Shown piece by piece: positions 12,411-24,528 of a stretch of 64,000 bases of DNA. The notes under the pieces were generated by a model. It did not search any database. It saw only the letters and a list, made by a program, of their open reading frames with translations, and was not told the DNA's origin. The number at the start of each line of letters is the position of its first letter. Within the stretch, counting starts at the first letter, position 1. This DNA is from Amylostereum areolatum (lineage: Eukaryota; Basidiomycota; Agaricomycetes; Russulales; Stereaceae): contig SAXG01000035.1 in assembly GCA_012932865.1 (NCBI GenBank), positions 310,001 through 374,000 of the forward strand, read 5' to 3'. A program made the position numbers and the translations under genes.

Positions 12411-14833
12411 ATGTCCTCGAATTCCGACACTGTGCTTATTGCTCTCGAAAGATCCGCCGCCTCGGTGGAACAACACTTGGTAGGGCCTGCGCCTCCGGAT
12501 CTGTTTCTCGAACGCTTCCTTCCCGTCGACGCGGTCAAGCCCAACCCGCAATCTCGCAAGCGTCAGGACGAACCCATGTCAAAGGATAACTTCGTGAGTT
12601 TTTTCCGTTCTTCTCTGCTCAAGTGGCATAGTTCCCTCAGCTCATTGCGCTTGCCACATGTAGATGAACACCGCCGCGAAATACTGTCCAAAGTTGCGAT
12701 TCGTCCCCTCTTCGCAGGAGATCAAAACCGACATAGGATATGTCCCGATTGAAGGTGACATGGACGCCTTCGACAGCGCTTGTCGCACCACCAATCCCTT
12801 CCCAGCTGCCATCCAGTTTGTCGTCGTCGACTGTGATGTCGATCCCTTTATTTCCTTTTCCAGCGACGGTCCACAAAATGGCGAGTCTGTTAGCTCAAAA
12901 GCCTGCCAGGCTCTAGGCCGATCCGCTAGCTTCGCTCAATCGATGTTCGAAAACGCGCCACGCGTGTTTGCCTTCTCGATCATCCTACGAGACCAGCAGG
13001 CGAGTTTCGTTCGTTGGGATGCTTTAGGCGCCATTTATTCCGAGTGGTTTGATTGGACGAAAACCGACCTTCTGGCCGACTTCTTCTGGCGGTTTGGCCA
13101 CCTCGACGCGGCTCAGCGCGGCTTCGACACCAGCGTCACGGCTGCCTCCAAAAACGAGGCTAAGATAGCACGCGATGCTTTCAAAGAAGAGAAGAAGCGG
13201 AGGGATTATATCGACATCCCATCCCAAAAGGATAAGCTATACAGGATCGAAGTATGGGACGGGCGCAAAGCACATATCGTCGTTGCGGGGAGACCGCAGG
13301 CTATCTCGTTCTCCTTCGGGAGTGGTATTCACAACGAATACGTCGGGGTCGATGTTACAGATCCCGTCGCACCTCTCGTGCGGATCAAGGACGTCTGGCG
13401 CAAAGACTCCCCCGACTTGTTATCTGAAGCCGAGGTCTACCCCCGTTTGATGAAGCAAGGGGTTCCCCATCTTCCCGACTTCCGTTACGGCGGCGACTGT
13501 TCTGGAGTTCCCCGCACCCAAGGACATCGCGACTCTCCAAGCCCAGAGCACTAGGACGCAAGACTTCGTTCTCCACCCTTGGGCCTCTCCAATGGACGAG
13601 TTGACACAACTGTTACATTCGCGCTTCGTCTTCGGAAAGGTCGGGCGCCCCCTCAACACATTCAAGTCAACCGTGGAGCTCTGCACCGTGATGAAGGATG
13701 CCATTACTTGTACGTTCTCCCGTCCCCTCTCCCGCCTCGCATCTTCTCACTTCGTGAACAGGCCACTCGGTTGCGTACAATGACGCACACATTCTTCACC
13801 GTAACATCAACGATAACAACATCCTTATCGACGAGGATGGCCGTGGGGTACTCAGTGGCTGGGAGCGATGCCAGGACATCGAATTTATCGCTCCTGCTGG
13901 CAAGCGTATAGTAAGTCCTAATCACCATCCTGTGGTCTAATGTGTTTAATGGTTCTCAGGGAACGTTTGAATTCATGGCCTACGAGCACCTCCGGATACC
14001 TTGCGGGAGACAGCACGTGCGCCGCGACGATCTCGAATCGTTCATGTATGTGATGTTCTACGAAGTACTTCGCTACCGACCTTGTGGCCTCCCAAGAAAA
14101 CATTTCCTCGAGCGGTTCCACGGCATATTCGATGTGGTCATAGGTGAAGACGGATTCGGTCACCGGAGCCATCTACCGCCACCTCCTCCTCTCCGGACGG
14201 ACATTCCCTTTGTCCACCCTCGAAGCCGCCCCACTTCCCCGACCTCTCATTCACCTTATGGACGACTTCCGAAACACCTTCAAGCCCCTATACATCCAGC
14301 GCCCGTCACTCGACCGCTCGCTTACCGCCATCGGTGAATCTCAGCTGGGTATTCGCAAGATCGAGGAACACCTACGTCTGCACACCACCCTTGGGGAAGC
14401 CACGGTTTCGGTCCTTAAGGACCGCATGGAACGGTTGCGGACGATTGTTCAGAAGCAGGGGGCTTACCTGGCGCAGTTGAAGGAGAACGAGATTAGGCGG
14501 GAGAAGGCGATGGTCGCCTTGGATGAAACCGACGTTGTCGAGAATATTTTTCGCGCGTGGCTCGAGAGACCCGGGTGGGCTAAGGATGACGGGGCCATGG
14601 ACCAGCTCTTTGAAGATTCGTGTTTCGAGTCCGAACCTGGCACGGCGGCGGCGGGCGATGCAGTCCTATGCGACGACCAGCCCTTCTCGTCCTCTGACTC
14701 CTCCGACAACAGCTCCAATACCACTTCCACTTCCGGCAAGCGACCTGCCCGCGTTAGCAAACGTCGTTTGGACGGGGGAAACGCAGAGGGCACCACTGCT
14801 CGTCCCAGGAAGAAAGCGAAGTTGGCTGCGTGA
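12411..14833 (+). pseudogene. FunK1-type fungal protein kinase, catalytic motifs altered, likely pseudokinase
   Basis: ATG at 12411. Introns are placed at 12594-12663, 13710-13761, 13911-13959 and probably 14144-14225. The order of motifs fits the FunK1 (Pkinase_fungal) family: G-V-P-H-L-P-D-F, then R-T-Q-D-F-V and D-A-I-T-C-H-S-V-A-Y. After these come H-I-L-H-R-N-I-N, the G-T-F-E-F-M-A activation-end motif and D-D-L-E-S-F. The catalytic HRD is HRN, and the metal-binding Asp of the usual DWD/DFG-like motif is Gly (V-L-S-G-W-E-R). Near 13497 a single extra C shifts the frame; dropping it gives the family-typical G-G-D-V. A C-terminal extension of about 200 residues ends in a basic, nuclear-signal-like K-R-R and R-P-R-K-K-A-K stretch. 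It may be a pseudogene or a pseudokinase read through an assembly error. Confidence 0.75.
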
Positions 14834-15647
14834 TCTGTGTATATTTTCATTCCCTATATACACATTTGTACAATGTTTCGCCATGAATTAATATTGATGT
14901 ACTCTGTCAGCAGATTCCTGAGAGGAGACACCTTTGTTACTGTACGTCCAACATGTCTCTGACTCTCTGTACTTGGTCGCGAAATATCAAGCAGTCTCGC
15001 CAAGCGCATCGCGAGCTCTTAATGCGAGAGGTCACGGTATTATGGGGGTCGGTGCTCTGGAGAGTCAGCGCAGACTTGATGAACAAGAGCAAATAGTTGT
15101 CAGTTCATGACGTCGAAGCTGGCTTCACTTCGTACAAGCCACAACACGCAATCAGATAGACAGTAGATTTAAGATAAGGATATTTCGCGGCTAATAAGCA
15201 TCGTCTTCCTTCCCGCCACCCTGGCACTTACAGCTGGCAACCAACTGGCAACTCTAGCAATACCCCGTGAGTCCTTTCGGAAATCTCTGCATTCCAAGGT
15301 CGAGTATCGACTCGAGCCCGTGCCCCGGAAAGTTAAGCCCACCGAGGGCTTTCACCTTGCGGCGGCAGGCGACAACGGTAAGTACTAAGTGTTCGAGCCT
15401 TGCTCACTGACGACATTCGTTCATGACCGATTTTCAGAAGAGAAGACGGGATCACAGTCCTTCGTCCACGCTTTTCTGGAGCAACCTCTTCAAATGGCAG
15501 GTCCGAATCTGCTCATCTAATTGCGCCCAGTCAGTTGGGTCACGTTCTTTGGTCGAATCTCTTTCCTGTCAGTGCCTGTTCGTCTCTCTCTTTTCCCCAT
15601 CCCTCCCCCTACGACGATATCCCTCACCTTCTCAAAAAGCATTCGTA
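14834..15647. other. Intergenic interval with a small exon-like fragment
   Basis: About 800 bp between the FunK1 gene and MYND gene B. From about 15275 to 15375 the plus strand reads S-K-V-E-Y-R-L-E-P-V-P-R-K-V-K-P. A clean intron (GTAAGT ... TTTTCAG, about 15376-15437) follows, and then E-K-T-G-S-Q-S-F-V-H-A-F-L-E-Q-P and a stop near 15520. This may be a remnant of another gene or an upstream exon. It has no recognisable family. Confidence 0.25.
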
Positions 15648-17549
15648 ATGGATGATCCCACTCCTTCCGAGGTTTGGATGGAGGAAATGGAATACATCCG
15701 TTTCGAAGAGTGCAAAGGCGGCGACATCGGCGACGACCTCGTCGAACAAGCCATTAGAAGCAGCACGGTCTTCATCGTCCATGCACCTTCTATCGCAGCC
15801 CGAGAGCTTTTCGACCTCTACGAAGCAGTCTCTTCCCAGGGATGGGATATCGGCATCGATGTATTAACGCGTGCGTGGGTCAACATGCTACATGATACGA
15901 TGGCGGAGACCACTTGGGGACTGCTGGAATCGGAGGGCGGGGATCCAGAGTCGAGTCTTGTGCATTTGGCGAATGTGTGGAACCATCTGGCTGTCTCGTG
16001 TGGCTTTTTTGGATATAGCACCGGAAAGGTATGTTCTTTCGGCTGGTTCAAACCAAGGATACAATATCAATGTTCCCGACAGTTCATGCGGGCAGAATGG
16101 GCGGCTATGCGTGGAATCGGATACCTGTTCGAGATGATAGATATCCACCGGAGCAGTCTGTCCACACTCCGTGACGTTCTTCTCAGCGGTCGTGGTAAAA
16201 TATGCGACGTGCTGTGGGCGCGACGCGAAGACCTCCTCGACGACGGTATCGTCATCCGCCCCGGAGGGCCAATGGAGTTTAGGGACATGTTCATGGTAAC
16301 AGCGGTGGGCCATTACGTCAAAGTCGTTCCCCGGAGGTGCGTACATATGTGTTCCTTTCTTTTTCTGGATCAATATAACCGAAGACGAAAAGCAGGAATG
16401 GAATCTCGTCGGATAAGAGACGTGCGACTCACCTTGGACTATTTCTATGGTACCATCTCCCGCCCGGTATGCAGGTAGGGTCACTTTTGGTGGGTTCTTT
16501 CTGCATCGAAGACGAGCGGGGGTACTCCTCAAATCCAGAAACATTCCTTCAGGAGGCCATAGTGGACCAGTTTGGCGCAGGGCCCTTGATGAGACGCGTC
16601 TGCCGCGACCTGCAGGACAAAAATGGAGCATTCGCTATCGATCTCGCGGCACTCAGTCCGCTTCTTTAGGATGCTTTGCGCTCACCCAGATCTTCATCGG
16701 CTTCTCTTCTCTATGAACGCTTATCAATGTGTCTTGAGTGCGATGAAAAGGCAAATATACGGGACGAACGAGGATCGCAGGTACGACGGGGAGGTCTGGT
16801 CACAAGGGTTCCCATTGCTGCTGTTCGCTTTTAGCTTGTTATTGTTATGATTTCACTGACGTCTTGCTTTTAGGATGTGCATGGAAAACTGGGCTGAGGG
16901 CTGCGTGGAAATGCTCATTTGCCACGGAATCGTCGGCGTACTTGCTCATGGCATTGAGCTTTGCGCGACAAGGTCGTGGGCCGAAACTGGTACTCACATA
17001 CAACCATGTCCCTGTCGTCGTAACTCACGGACGCCGTTTTACAGAGGTGTATGTCCGGATCATCGTCAAGCTTACGGCTTCTGCCATTGTTTCCGCCGGG
17101 ATGTTTTCGACCGAGCAGCACAGCTCATTCAAGATCCTCTGCGACGATGTGCGGGCCGTTTGGTGGCCAGCTTTGCGAGCACTTCGCGAGATGCGACGTA
17201 CCGCACCCCGGAAGGAACACACTCGCTTGGTCGACGTTTGGACGGGGTTAGGAGATAAGACGGGTCTGAATGAGGAGGAAGAACGGCGACGACACGAACA
17301 GGGCGCCGCGGAGACGATGAAGGAGAAGTTGGCGTTCTGCGCCTGGATGGAGTGCGAGTTTCATTCCACGAAGCCATCGCATGCACTGAGGACGTGCGCG
17401 GGGTGTAACACGGTTCGTTATTGCGATAAGGTGTGCCAGATAAGGTGCGTATTTGACGTGTCTGCATGGGTTTATGATGATCTGAATCTATCTTTAGGGG
17501 TTGGAAGGAGGGCGGGCACAAGAGAACGTGCAAGCGATTGAAAGCATGA
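15648..17549 (+). CDS. MYND zinc-finger family gene B, apparent +1 frameshift
   Basis: The start is ATG at 15648 (M-D-D-P-T-P-S-E). Its N-terminus aligns closely with the 5' half of the transposon-split gene (shared D-I-G-[IV]-D-[VA]-L-T-R-A-W-V). The middle carries the family signature W-Y-H-L-P-P-G. The C-terminus has the MYND finger: C-A-W-M-E-C, C-A-G-C, Y-C-D-K-V-C-Q, then G-W-K-E-G-G-H-K-R-T-C after an intron at 17445-17497. Introns also lie near 16028-16081, 16337-16395, 16805-16873 and 16985-17044. At about 16665 a run CTTCTTTAGG produces a TAG. Skipping one T continues the paralogue alignment (S-P-L-L-R-M-L-C), so the gene is broken or the base is an error. Gene C converges on it, with 183 bp between the stops. 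Confidence 0.7.
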
Positions 17550-17731
17550 CTCGAATAAAATTGAGTTGTATTGACGGGTGGCATTGCTGGAAAGCTTCCC
17601 CAACGTTGTAAATGTATCACGCATGTAATGTTTGCGACTGGCGGCGGGGTTATCTGGCTGCCCGTTCCTTCTTTGTATCTTTTACGAAATGTTCAGATGT
17701 CTAAGGTTGATAAAGATACAACGAGGTCTAC

Positions 17732-19536
17732 TCAGTCGGCGTCGTCATCGCAAGTTTCCCGATGTCCACCTTCTTCCCAATCACTGTGGGGTGTACATGA
17801 GGAACACGATCAAGGGGCGGGGAAGATCCACGCACCGTCGCTGGCAGTCGCGATCACAATAGCATACATTCCTGCAGTCAACGCAGCGGCGCATACGATG
17901 CGAGGATAGTCGCATATAAAACCTACATTTAGAGTATCCGCAAAAGCGATGCGAGCGCTCGGAACCCTCATCGAGACCGAGTGCGTTCCCGAAACCGATC
18001 CAGGCATTGCAGAGCATCAGGTGAACAGGCCGATTGACGACCTCTTGGGCTAAAAGTGAGCAGATAGTCCGTATTCCTGGAAGCCATTCTCCACGTAGAT
18101 CCGCTCGAAGATCGTGGTAAATTTGGAAGCCATTCACTGCCTTCCGGGCGCTGGTACATCTCCGCGATGAGCGTAAGGCACTGAAGGAACTTCACGCATA
18201 CCGCTAGAGATAAAGCTGAGCGACCAGTCTTCTACACAAAGTGATTACCCACCGAGTCCACGCAAACGAGGACGGGAACCGTCAGGCGCTTCGCAAACCA
18301 GTAAAAGACCGCGCGCTGCTACCCCGACGATGTGGTACGTAGAAAATAAGTCTTCTATCTCCTCTCTCGTAAGTGCACCGATGGCATCACTGCCGAAGAA
18401 TTAGAATGAGACCTGTGATATGTAGTCGTCGAAGACATACCATAGCAATAAAGTTGCTTCAGGCCATATCGAGTCCTCCACCTCGCGGTTGCCGGCGCCT
18501 TGCTGCCTCCGCAGGGCTCTGATTAGTGCGGCCGATGGGAATGCGACAGGTTGACGCATCAAGGGACCGAAAACAGTAGGGACAAATTGCAAGATGGTAA
18601 GAAGATTGTGGTCGATGGTCGTGACCTTATCGAAGTCTCTCTCGAGGCGAACGAAGAGCGCCGTTGGACCGAATTCGGCCATGGCTTCGGAGCAGAGGGC
18701 CTCGAATTGTCGATTCATAGTTTCCTCGTTCATGCCCGCACCGCAGAAAAACGCTTCGTGGATAGAGCCCCATAACAGACCACTGCTTTCGACCCCAGAC
18801 AGTTCCAACTCTTCGGGCGTGTGGTACCAAGAGGCCAATGCGACACTGGCGAACTTTGTATTTTTCCAGGTGGGTACGCATGTCCTATGGATGTGCGTGG
18901 CACCTCAGCAGCTGGCGAAGGACGTCAAAGGCAGGGTACGTACCAGCGTTTGCAGCACTTGATGTGCATGTATGCTATATATGCCCATGACCTGCTGAGT
19001 CGTCGAGTAGCATCGCTTCCGAACAGCAAAGAGCGGCTCTTCCAAAGCATGTTCCAGAGTTCAGGGTCCATGACGTCGATGAATGATCGATTATATGGCC
19101 CATATACGCGCAGGATTGCACTCATCATACACACACTGTTTGAGAAAATACACTGGTAGCTGGCTCAGATGCGTCAATTCAGCCCTTGAGATCGAAATAT
19201 TTGGGAGGAAAAGGTACCGACAGAGTGCACGGATTCGATTGTTTTCAACATCGTCTTGGTGAGTTTGTAGCAGATCTTGAACAGGGAAAGCAGGGACTCG
19301 TCCAGATGTGGACAAATGGACGGTTCAGGAGTGTCTTCATAGAATAGAAGCAAACACCTAAGCAGCGTCGTGGTCAGCTTCTCCGGAGGAGGTTCTTTGA
19401 CCGCTCGGCGTCGTTTTTGTCGAAGCTTGATCCAAGAGTCGACCACCAGCCGTAGGCTAGTAACGAGATGGGGGATGTCGGCAACAGTAGTGTTGAGCAA
19501 AGTTTCGTCCACTTCGTGCTCGTGCTCGTGTGGCAT
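17732..19536 (-). CDS. MYND zinc-finger family gene C
   Basis: The start is ATG at 19536 (M-P-H-E-H-E-H-E-V-D). Family exons follow: a helical region at 19.2-19.5 kb, then 18.93-19.14 kb. The largest exon (18.41-18.88 kb) carries S-W-Y-H-T-P and R-L-E-R-D-F-D. The finger reads C-G-Y-S-K-C, C-V-D-C, Y-C-D-R-D-C-Q, then after an intron D-W-E-E-G-G-H-R-E-T-C, ending with TGA at 17732-17734. Near 18131 the family frame needs one base skipped (E-G then N-G-F-Q-I-Y), which may be an error, a decay mutation or a missed splice. This is the most diverged member of the cluster. It is transcribed divergently from gene D across about 750 bp and converges with gene B. Confidence 0.65.
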
Positions 19537-20288
19537 GTCGAGATTTAGTAGGGGGAGGAGGGTGATGCAGCGAAGAGGCTTAGATACAGTGTATGTGGTA
19601 AACGTAGAATGGCATTGACAGTTCATTGACAGGTTGTGTATGAGATAGGGCTTTGGTGGTGTGACAAGATAGCATCAAAGGAACAAGAACGATTGCAGGG
19701 GAGAATGGGTTGTGACGACCGTGGAACAGGAAAAAGGTTGCAGGTCGGAAACTCAGAGGAGGATGAAACGCACGGTTGTCAACGAAGGGTCACACATTGC
19801 GGAGAACAAGGCCATATTTTGGAAATGAATAGTTCAGGATGGGAACATAAAGAACTGCGACCACGCACCGGTACACCCTGTCTCTCTCTCAACTGGGTCT
19901 TTGTCCTCGTTCGCCTTTCACCGCCGACCGGTGTCCAAACGCTCTGATGACTCGGACCTGTGGAGCCGGTGACGAATTCCTCTTGTGGACGGTTGAGTAT
20001 CCGTATTTCAGTCCTTGACAAGATTCCTCCATGATCCATTTGGTATCGGTCGATTGGGACTCGGGAGTCACAGTGAAATGCTAGAAGATGAAACGTATCG
20101 GAGGAGTTTCGACTCGGAGTCTGGCAGTTGCGCAGCGGAGCTCGGGGGTGAGCGGTCCGTTATTCGGACCGTTCCTGCGAAATCAACGTTTTTCTTACAC
20201 GAGACCCCTCTCTCCCAAGTACAACGCACGAAGACTCCCTCGCTCGATCTACCTGTGCTTCCAATACGTGTAAATCCTCGTAAAGGTC
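19537..20288. promoter_or_regulatory. Shared upstream region of divergent MYND genes C and D
   Basis: A 750-bp interval lies between the two divergent start codons and must hold both promoters. No convincing coding frame or clear TATA box was picked out. Its role is inferred from gene orientation alone. Confidence 0.35.
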
Positions 20289-22148
20289 ATGCCAGACAAA
20301 GGATATAAAGAAGCTTTTCAAATTCTAGCCGAAGACATAGCACAATGCGGGCCAGCAGATAACTTCGCCAGCGCTGGCTTTGACAAGAACACACCTCTGC
20401 GACATCCCGATGAAATGCGCGAACTCTTTCTCGGTAGGGACTCGTCACGTACAGGTAAGTTCACGCTTGTCGAAGCATTGGAAAAATGGACGCTGGCGAT
20501 CAAAAGTCACGGACTCAGACGCAATGGTCCCAACGCGCCGAGTCCGAAGACGATTGCGGAGCTTTTCACGTTGATGGCACGGGTGTACCGCGAGATTCTT
20601 ACCACGAAGAATGTGTTGCGCGATCATATAGTACGTGTGCGTATCTGTCCGCCGAGCACGTATGGTTTAACGTCGACCACAAAGCGCGCCGCGCATGAAA
20701 GCATGCTCGGTATCATGACCCTCATGAACCTCGATGGATATCCGACACTCGAAGAAGCCATGCTCGACCATACCCCGTACATATGGGATGCTCTCTGGTA
20801 TGATCGAAACTTTTTGGCTGGAGGTGACGCCAGGGAGGTGTACCTCGATAGAGCAGACTTGAGGACGTCTCTTTCCGCTGCGCTGTGCAACTTCCTGTAT
20901 CTTTCGGAGACACGGTACGTGGCTGAAAGAGCCGTAATTTATACTGCGGGACTAACACGCTGTTATCAAGTGGACGTAAAGTTTCGCTGAAGAGCCACGC
21001 AGCCCACCTCTCTGTGTTTGGGTGGTTCCACGAGCCGCCTGGGGACTACGACACGGCGAACCGTTTCCTTCCCGTCTTCGGGTCTTTAGCTTCCAATTCA
21101 GATGGACCGGCATCGCTTCAGAAGTTTGCGAAGGAGATTGTCGTCGATTTACTTGGCGTCGAGGCGTTCATACAGCGCGTTCATCGCGACCTTGAGGATC
21201 CGAGTATTGTCCATGAGCCTCTGGCTCGGCGGCTCCAACTCTTTGCCGATCTATCTCTTCACGACGAGGTCAAATGCAAGCTCTTTGCCCTCCAATCATA
21301 CGACTACGTCATCCCATTGGCCGAACGCCAGAAACACAGCGGAAACAATGTTTTGGCTTGGGATATATGGTCCAGGATCGCATGCATCGTTCGGTATGGT
21401 CTTTTCAACTCCTCTCCATTTTCATCACCGTCGTTCATTAACATGGTCAGGGGGTGCAATGAATTTGGGAAGGCGAAAGGATCTACGACACCCATCATCC
21501 TGAAGCACAACATCGCCCGTTTCCTTGCACGGGGTTTTTATCTTTGTTGTGAAGAAACACATTGCAAAGGTCTCAGTACGTCCTCCTTGTATAACTCCCC
21601 GTCGCGTCTTTCAACCGTACTGTTCGCGCAGGACATTGTCTCGCTGCAATCAGCGATTTCACGACGGCTTGCCTTGTTGCCTCTCAGCTTCATCAAAACA
21701 CGCGCAACAAGGTATTTGTCGCCCTCCGACGGGACGCGATGGGAGAATGGTACCCAACCCTCAAGTATCTACTCGCCGTACCGGTACTCCCAGAAGCGAA
21801 AAAAGACCACCACGACCTCGTGGAATCATGGAGGACGTTCGGCGAAGCCTTGACCTTGGACGAAGACCGTGAACGTGAACGCTACGAGAAGGAAACGGCC
21901 GAAGCGAGGAAGGCGGCGTTGTCGGTCTGCGCGTGGAAAGAGTGCCGGTTTCATTCGGAGAAACCAAGCCATACTCTTCATACGTGCAAGGGATGCCACG
22001 ATGTGGCGTATTGCGATCGCCTGTGCCAGATGAAGTTCGTCTATTTGTGTTTTTTTTTCGCGGTCGTGGGTCACTACTTGATGGACTCTTCTACAGAGAT
22101 TGGAAGGAGGGTGGTCATAAATCCCGTTGCAAAAGAATTAAGGACTAG
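20289..22148 (+). CDS. MYND zinc-finger family gene D (apparently intact)
   Basis: The start is ATG at 20289 (M-P-D-K-G-Y-K-E). The helical N-terminal half runs to about 20.9 kb. The exon from 20.97 kb carries G-W-F-H-E-P-P-G and R-V-H-R-D-L-E-D-P. The exon at 21.45-21.57 kb ends at a GTACGT donor and joins cleanly to A-A-I-S-D-F. The last part has L-R-R-D-A-M-G-E-W-Y-P-T-L and a Glu/Arg-rich helix. The finger is C-A-W-K-E-C, C-K-G-C, Y-C-D-R-L-C-Q, then D-W-K-E-G-G-H-K-S-R-C after an intron. TAG is at 22146-22148. All exons join in frame, so this looks functional. Gene E is its nearest paralogue, with an almost identical finger; the two are in tandem, about 580 bp apart, with a lipase fragment between them. 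Confidence 0.8.
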
Positions 22149-22253
22149 TCTTCCGCCTCGACTGCGTTACTATTGCACGGGAAGCGACGGGAACTCTCAT
22201 CTTTAAATAATGCCATTATACTGCCTCTGTGTACATCTTTCTACTTGGTTCAA

Positions 22254-22615
22254 GGAGTGTGAACGTGTACGCGGACGCACTCGTGTCGGCTGGGGTCGGC
22301 ACCGAGACACGCATGCCCCGCTTCTGCGTGCTCACGGACCACGCCCGGGGGGAGATCGTGCTCGTCTTTCGGAGCGTCATGTCCATCAACGGGCTCGCGG
22401 TAGAACTCACCTGCGAGCCCAAGGAATTCGAGCCAGCGAGCGTGGATGCTGAGGAGGAATCCGACGTCGTGCAAGAGGGCAAGGACAAGGACAAGGAGTA
22501 TGCACAGATGCCTGGCTCGCTGCCGTTTCCGACCATGGGCAGCGCGCGGAATTTTCAACAGGCGCACCGTGAGATCATTATACTACAACTTCGCCGTCGG
22601 TATCTAGACGTCTGA
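22254..22615 (+). pseudogene. Fragment of a class 3 lipase (sn1-DAG-lipase-like)
   Basis: The frame reads N-V-Y-A-D-A-L-V-S-A-G, then R-M-P-R-F-C-V-L-T-D-H-A-R-G-E. It continues V-L-V-F-R-S-V-M-S-I-N and V-E-L-T-C-E-P-K-E-F, an acidic linker, and P-G-S-L-P-F-P-T-M. This is the region just before the catalytic GxSxG motif in fungal class 3 lipases as I recall them. The GxSxG Ser, Asp and His are absent: after P-F-P-T-M the sequence loses resemblance and stops at 22613-22615. Upstream there is only a splice-acceptor-like TTGGTTCAAG and no N-terminal membrane region. The piece is therefore a partial gene copy lodged between MYND genes D and E. The identification rests on motif memory only. Confidence 0.5.
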
Positions 22616-22727
22616 CTACTGAGTGCGCCTGACTTCAAACCTGCCTCCATAGCCTCGATCGCTTTGCACCGAATCGTCTCCTTAACCCCCCTACCCTAGC
22701 ACCTCTGCATACTATACTGGATCCATC

Positions 22728-24528
22728 ATGGCTGCGCCCTCCATCCCACTGATGTTTGCGGACAACATAACCAGCGGCAACGGACAGGGAATTGAAGAAT
22801 CCAATCGGAAAGAAGAATTCCACAGATTCCTTCGCTTGCATTCTCTCTACGAAAGGCCCACACTTTCGAACACCATGAAGGCCTGGATGAACGCTTATTC
22901 TGGGCTCCAAGGTGATGCACCCCGCACGGCAGACAAGGAGGTGCTCAACGACGGACTGGTTATCATTGATGTATACACCGCCATAATAACGAACGGGGAC
23001 ATTATGCGAAATGACATAGTGCGTGTTTTTACTCTGACTCGAATATGGATGTAACTAACCATAGCTGAGAAAGGGCATCACATTGCAAGCCTTGGCCGGT
23101 CTCGCAGCCCTCACCCACCTTCGTGGTAACCCCATGCTAGAAGACGCCCTCCTCGACCGCATGCCACTTCTCTTCGAAAGCTTATGGGACAATAGAAGGC
23201 TTCTAGTCCTGGCGCCGTACCGCATGACCATGTGCATGGTTCTGTGGGCGTACCAGGCACTTGCTAAGGACCGGTACGTCCAGCTTCTTCCGTGCTAACT
23301 GCCTATGTCTAACGAATTCACATAGATGTGCCTGGCGTGCCTCTCATAAGAGCCATGCTGCCAGACTTTGTCTGTTCGGATGGTTTCACGAACCCTCAGG
23401 CCGCGACGAAAATCAACGCTCAGACTCGGACAAATTCCTCCTTGTGCTCGGTCTCTTAGGGGACAACACCGAAGACAAAACGGTGACCCGAGAACTTGTT
23501 CACGATGTTGTCGTCAATGCACTTGGTGTTGGAGAATTCCTAGACCGCGTCCACCGTGATCTTAAGGATCCGGATGTTCTCAACCTCGCCCTTGCTCTCC
23601 GCCTCAAACTCCTGGTTGAATGCACCCTCAAGAATGAGGTCAAAAGCCACATGAAAACCCTCAAGTCACACGACTACGCTATTTCTGCTGTCGAGCGGCA
23701 GTGGCACACTGACGAATATTCTCGGTGGACCTGGGATATATGGGCAAAGGGGATGCTAATCATTCAGTGACCTCTCCTTTCTCCATCTCTGAATCAGGTA
23801 CTCGTACTGATGCCGAAATCATGAATTAGACACTGCAACGACAATGGGAATGATAAAAAATGCACAACTTCAATCATCCTACGTCATAACAGCCCCCGCT
23901 TCTTGTCGTGGGGTTTCAAGCTTTACAGCAGGGAGCCACGCCTTCCGAATGCACGTATGTTTTCAATCCAGTATCATCTCCTGCAGTATCCATCGGAGTA
24001 CTGACTATTTGCAGAATCCAGTCTCGGTATCCTCCATGACTTCCTGACGATGGCCATCGTCACCTCTCAACTCCATAATGCCAAGCGTAACAGTGTCTAC
24101 CTCGCCCTCCAACGTGACTTGCTCCCGGAGTGGTACCATACTCTCCGTGCTTTGCAAGCAATGCCAGAAGTCCCTGCGGAGCTGGAAGAGGACCGCAGAA
24201 CGGTCTTGCAGGTGTGGAAAGTGTTCGGGACGGTCTTGAATTTGGACGAAGCCAAGGAAAAGGAGCGCCACGAGAGAGCAGCGGCCGAGGCGAGGAAGGC
24301 AGTGTTGTCAGTCTGCGCGTGGAAGGAGTGTCGGTTTCACTCGGAGAAGCCGAGCCACGTCCTGCAGACGTGCAGAGGGTGCCGTGACGTCGCTTACTGT
24401 GACCGGTTGTGCCAGTCCAGGTTTGTCCGTCGAACCCTTTCGCATCCTCTGTTGTTGATGCTGCTTGTTCCGTTAGGGATTGGAAAGAAGGCGGGCACAA
24501 ATCTCGCTGTAAGAGAATCAAGGACTAG
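22728..24528 (+). CDS. MYND zinc-finger family gene E (apparently intact)
   Basis: The start is ATG at 22728 (M-A-A-P-S-I-P-L). Exons follow gene D one for one: the N-terminal helices, then L-E-D-A-L-L-D-R-M-P-L-L-F-E-S-L-W after an intron near 23020-23064. Next come G-W-F-H-E-P-S-G with R-V-H-R-D-L-K-D-P, and T-T-S-I-I-L-R-H-N-S-P-R-F-L at 23.83-23.95 kb. The last large exon has Q-R-D-L-L-P-E-W-Y-H-T-L. The finger is C-A-W-K-E-C, C-R-G-C, Y-C-D-R-L-C-Q, then D-W-K-E-G-G-H-K-S-R-C, with TAG at 24526-24528. The exons join in frame and no lesion was found. It arose with gene D by tandem duplication. It converges on the large disordered-protein gene. Confidence 0.8.
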
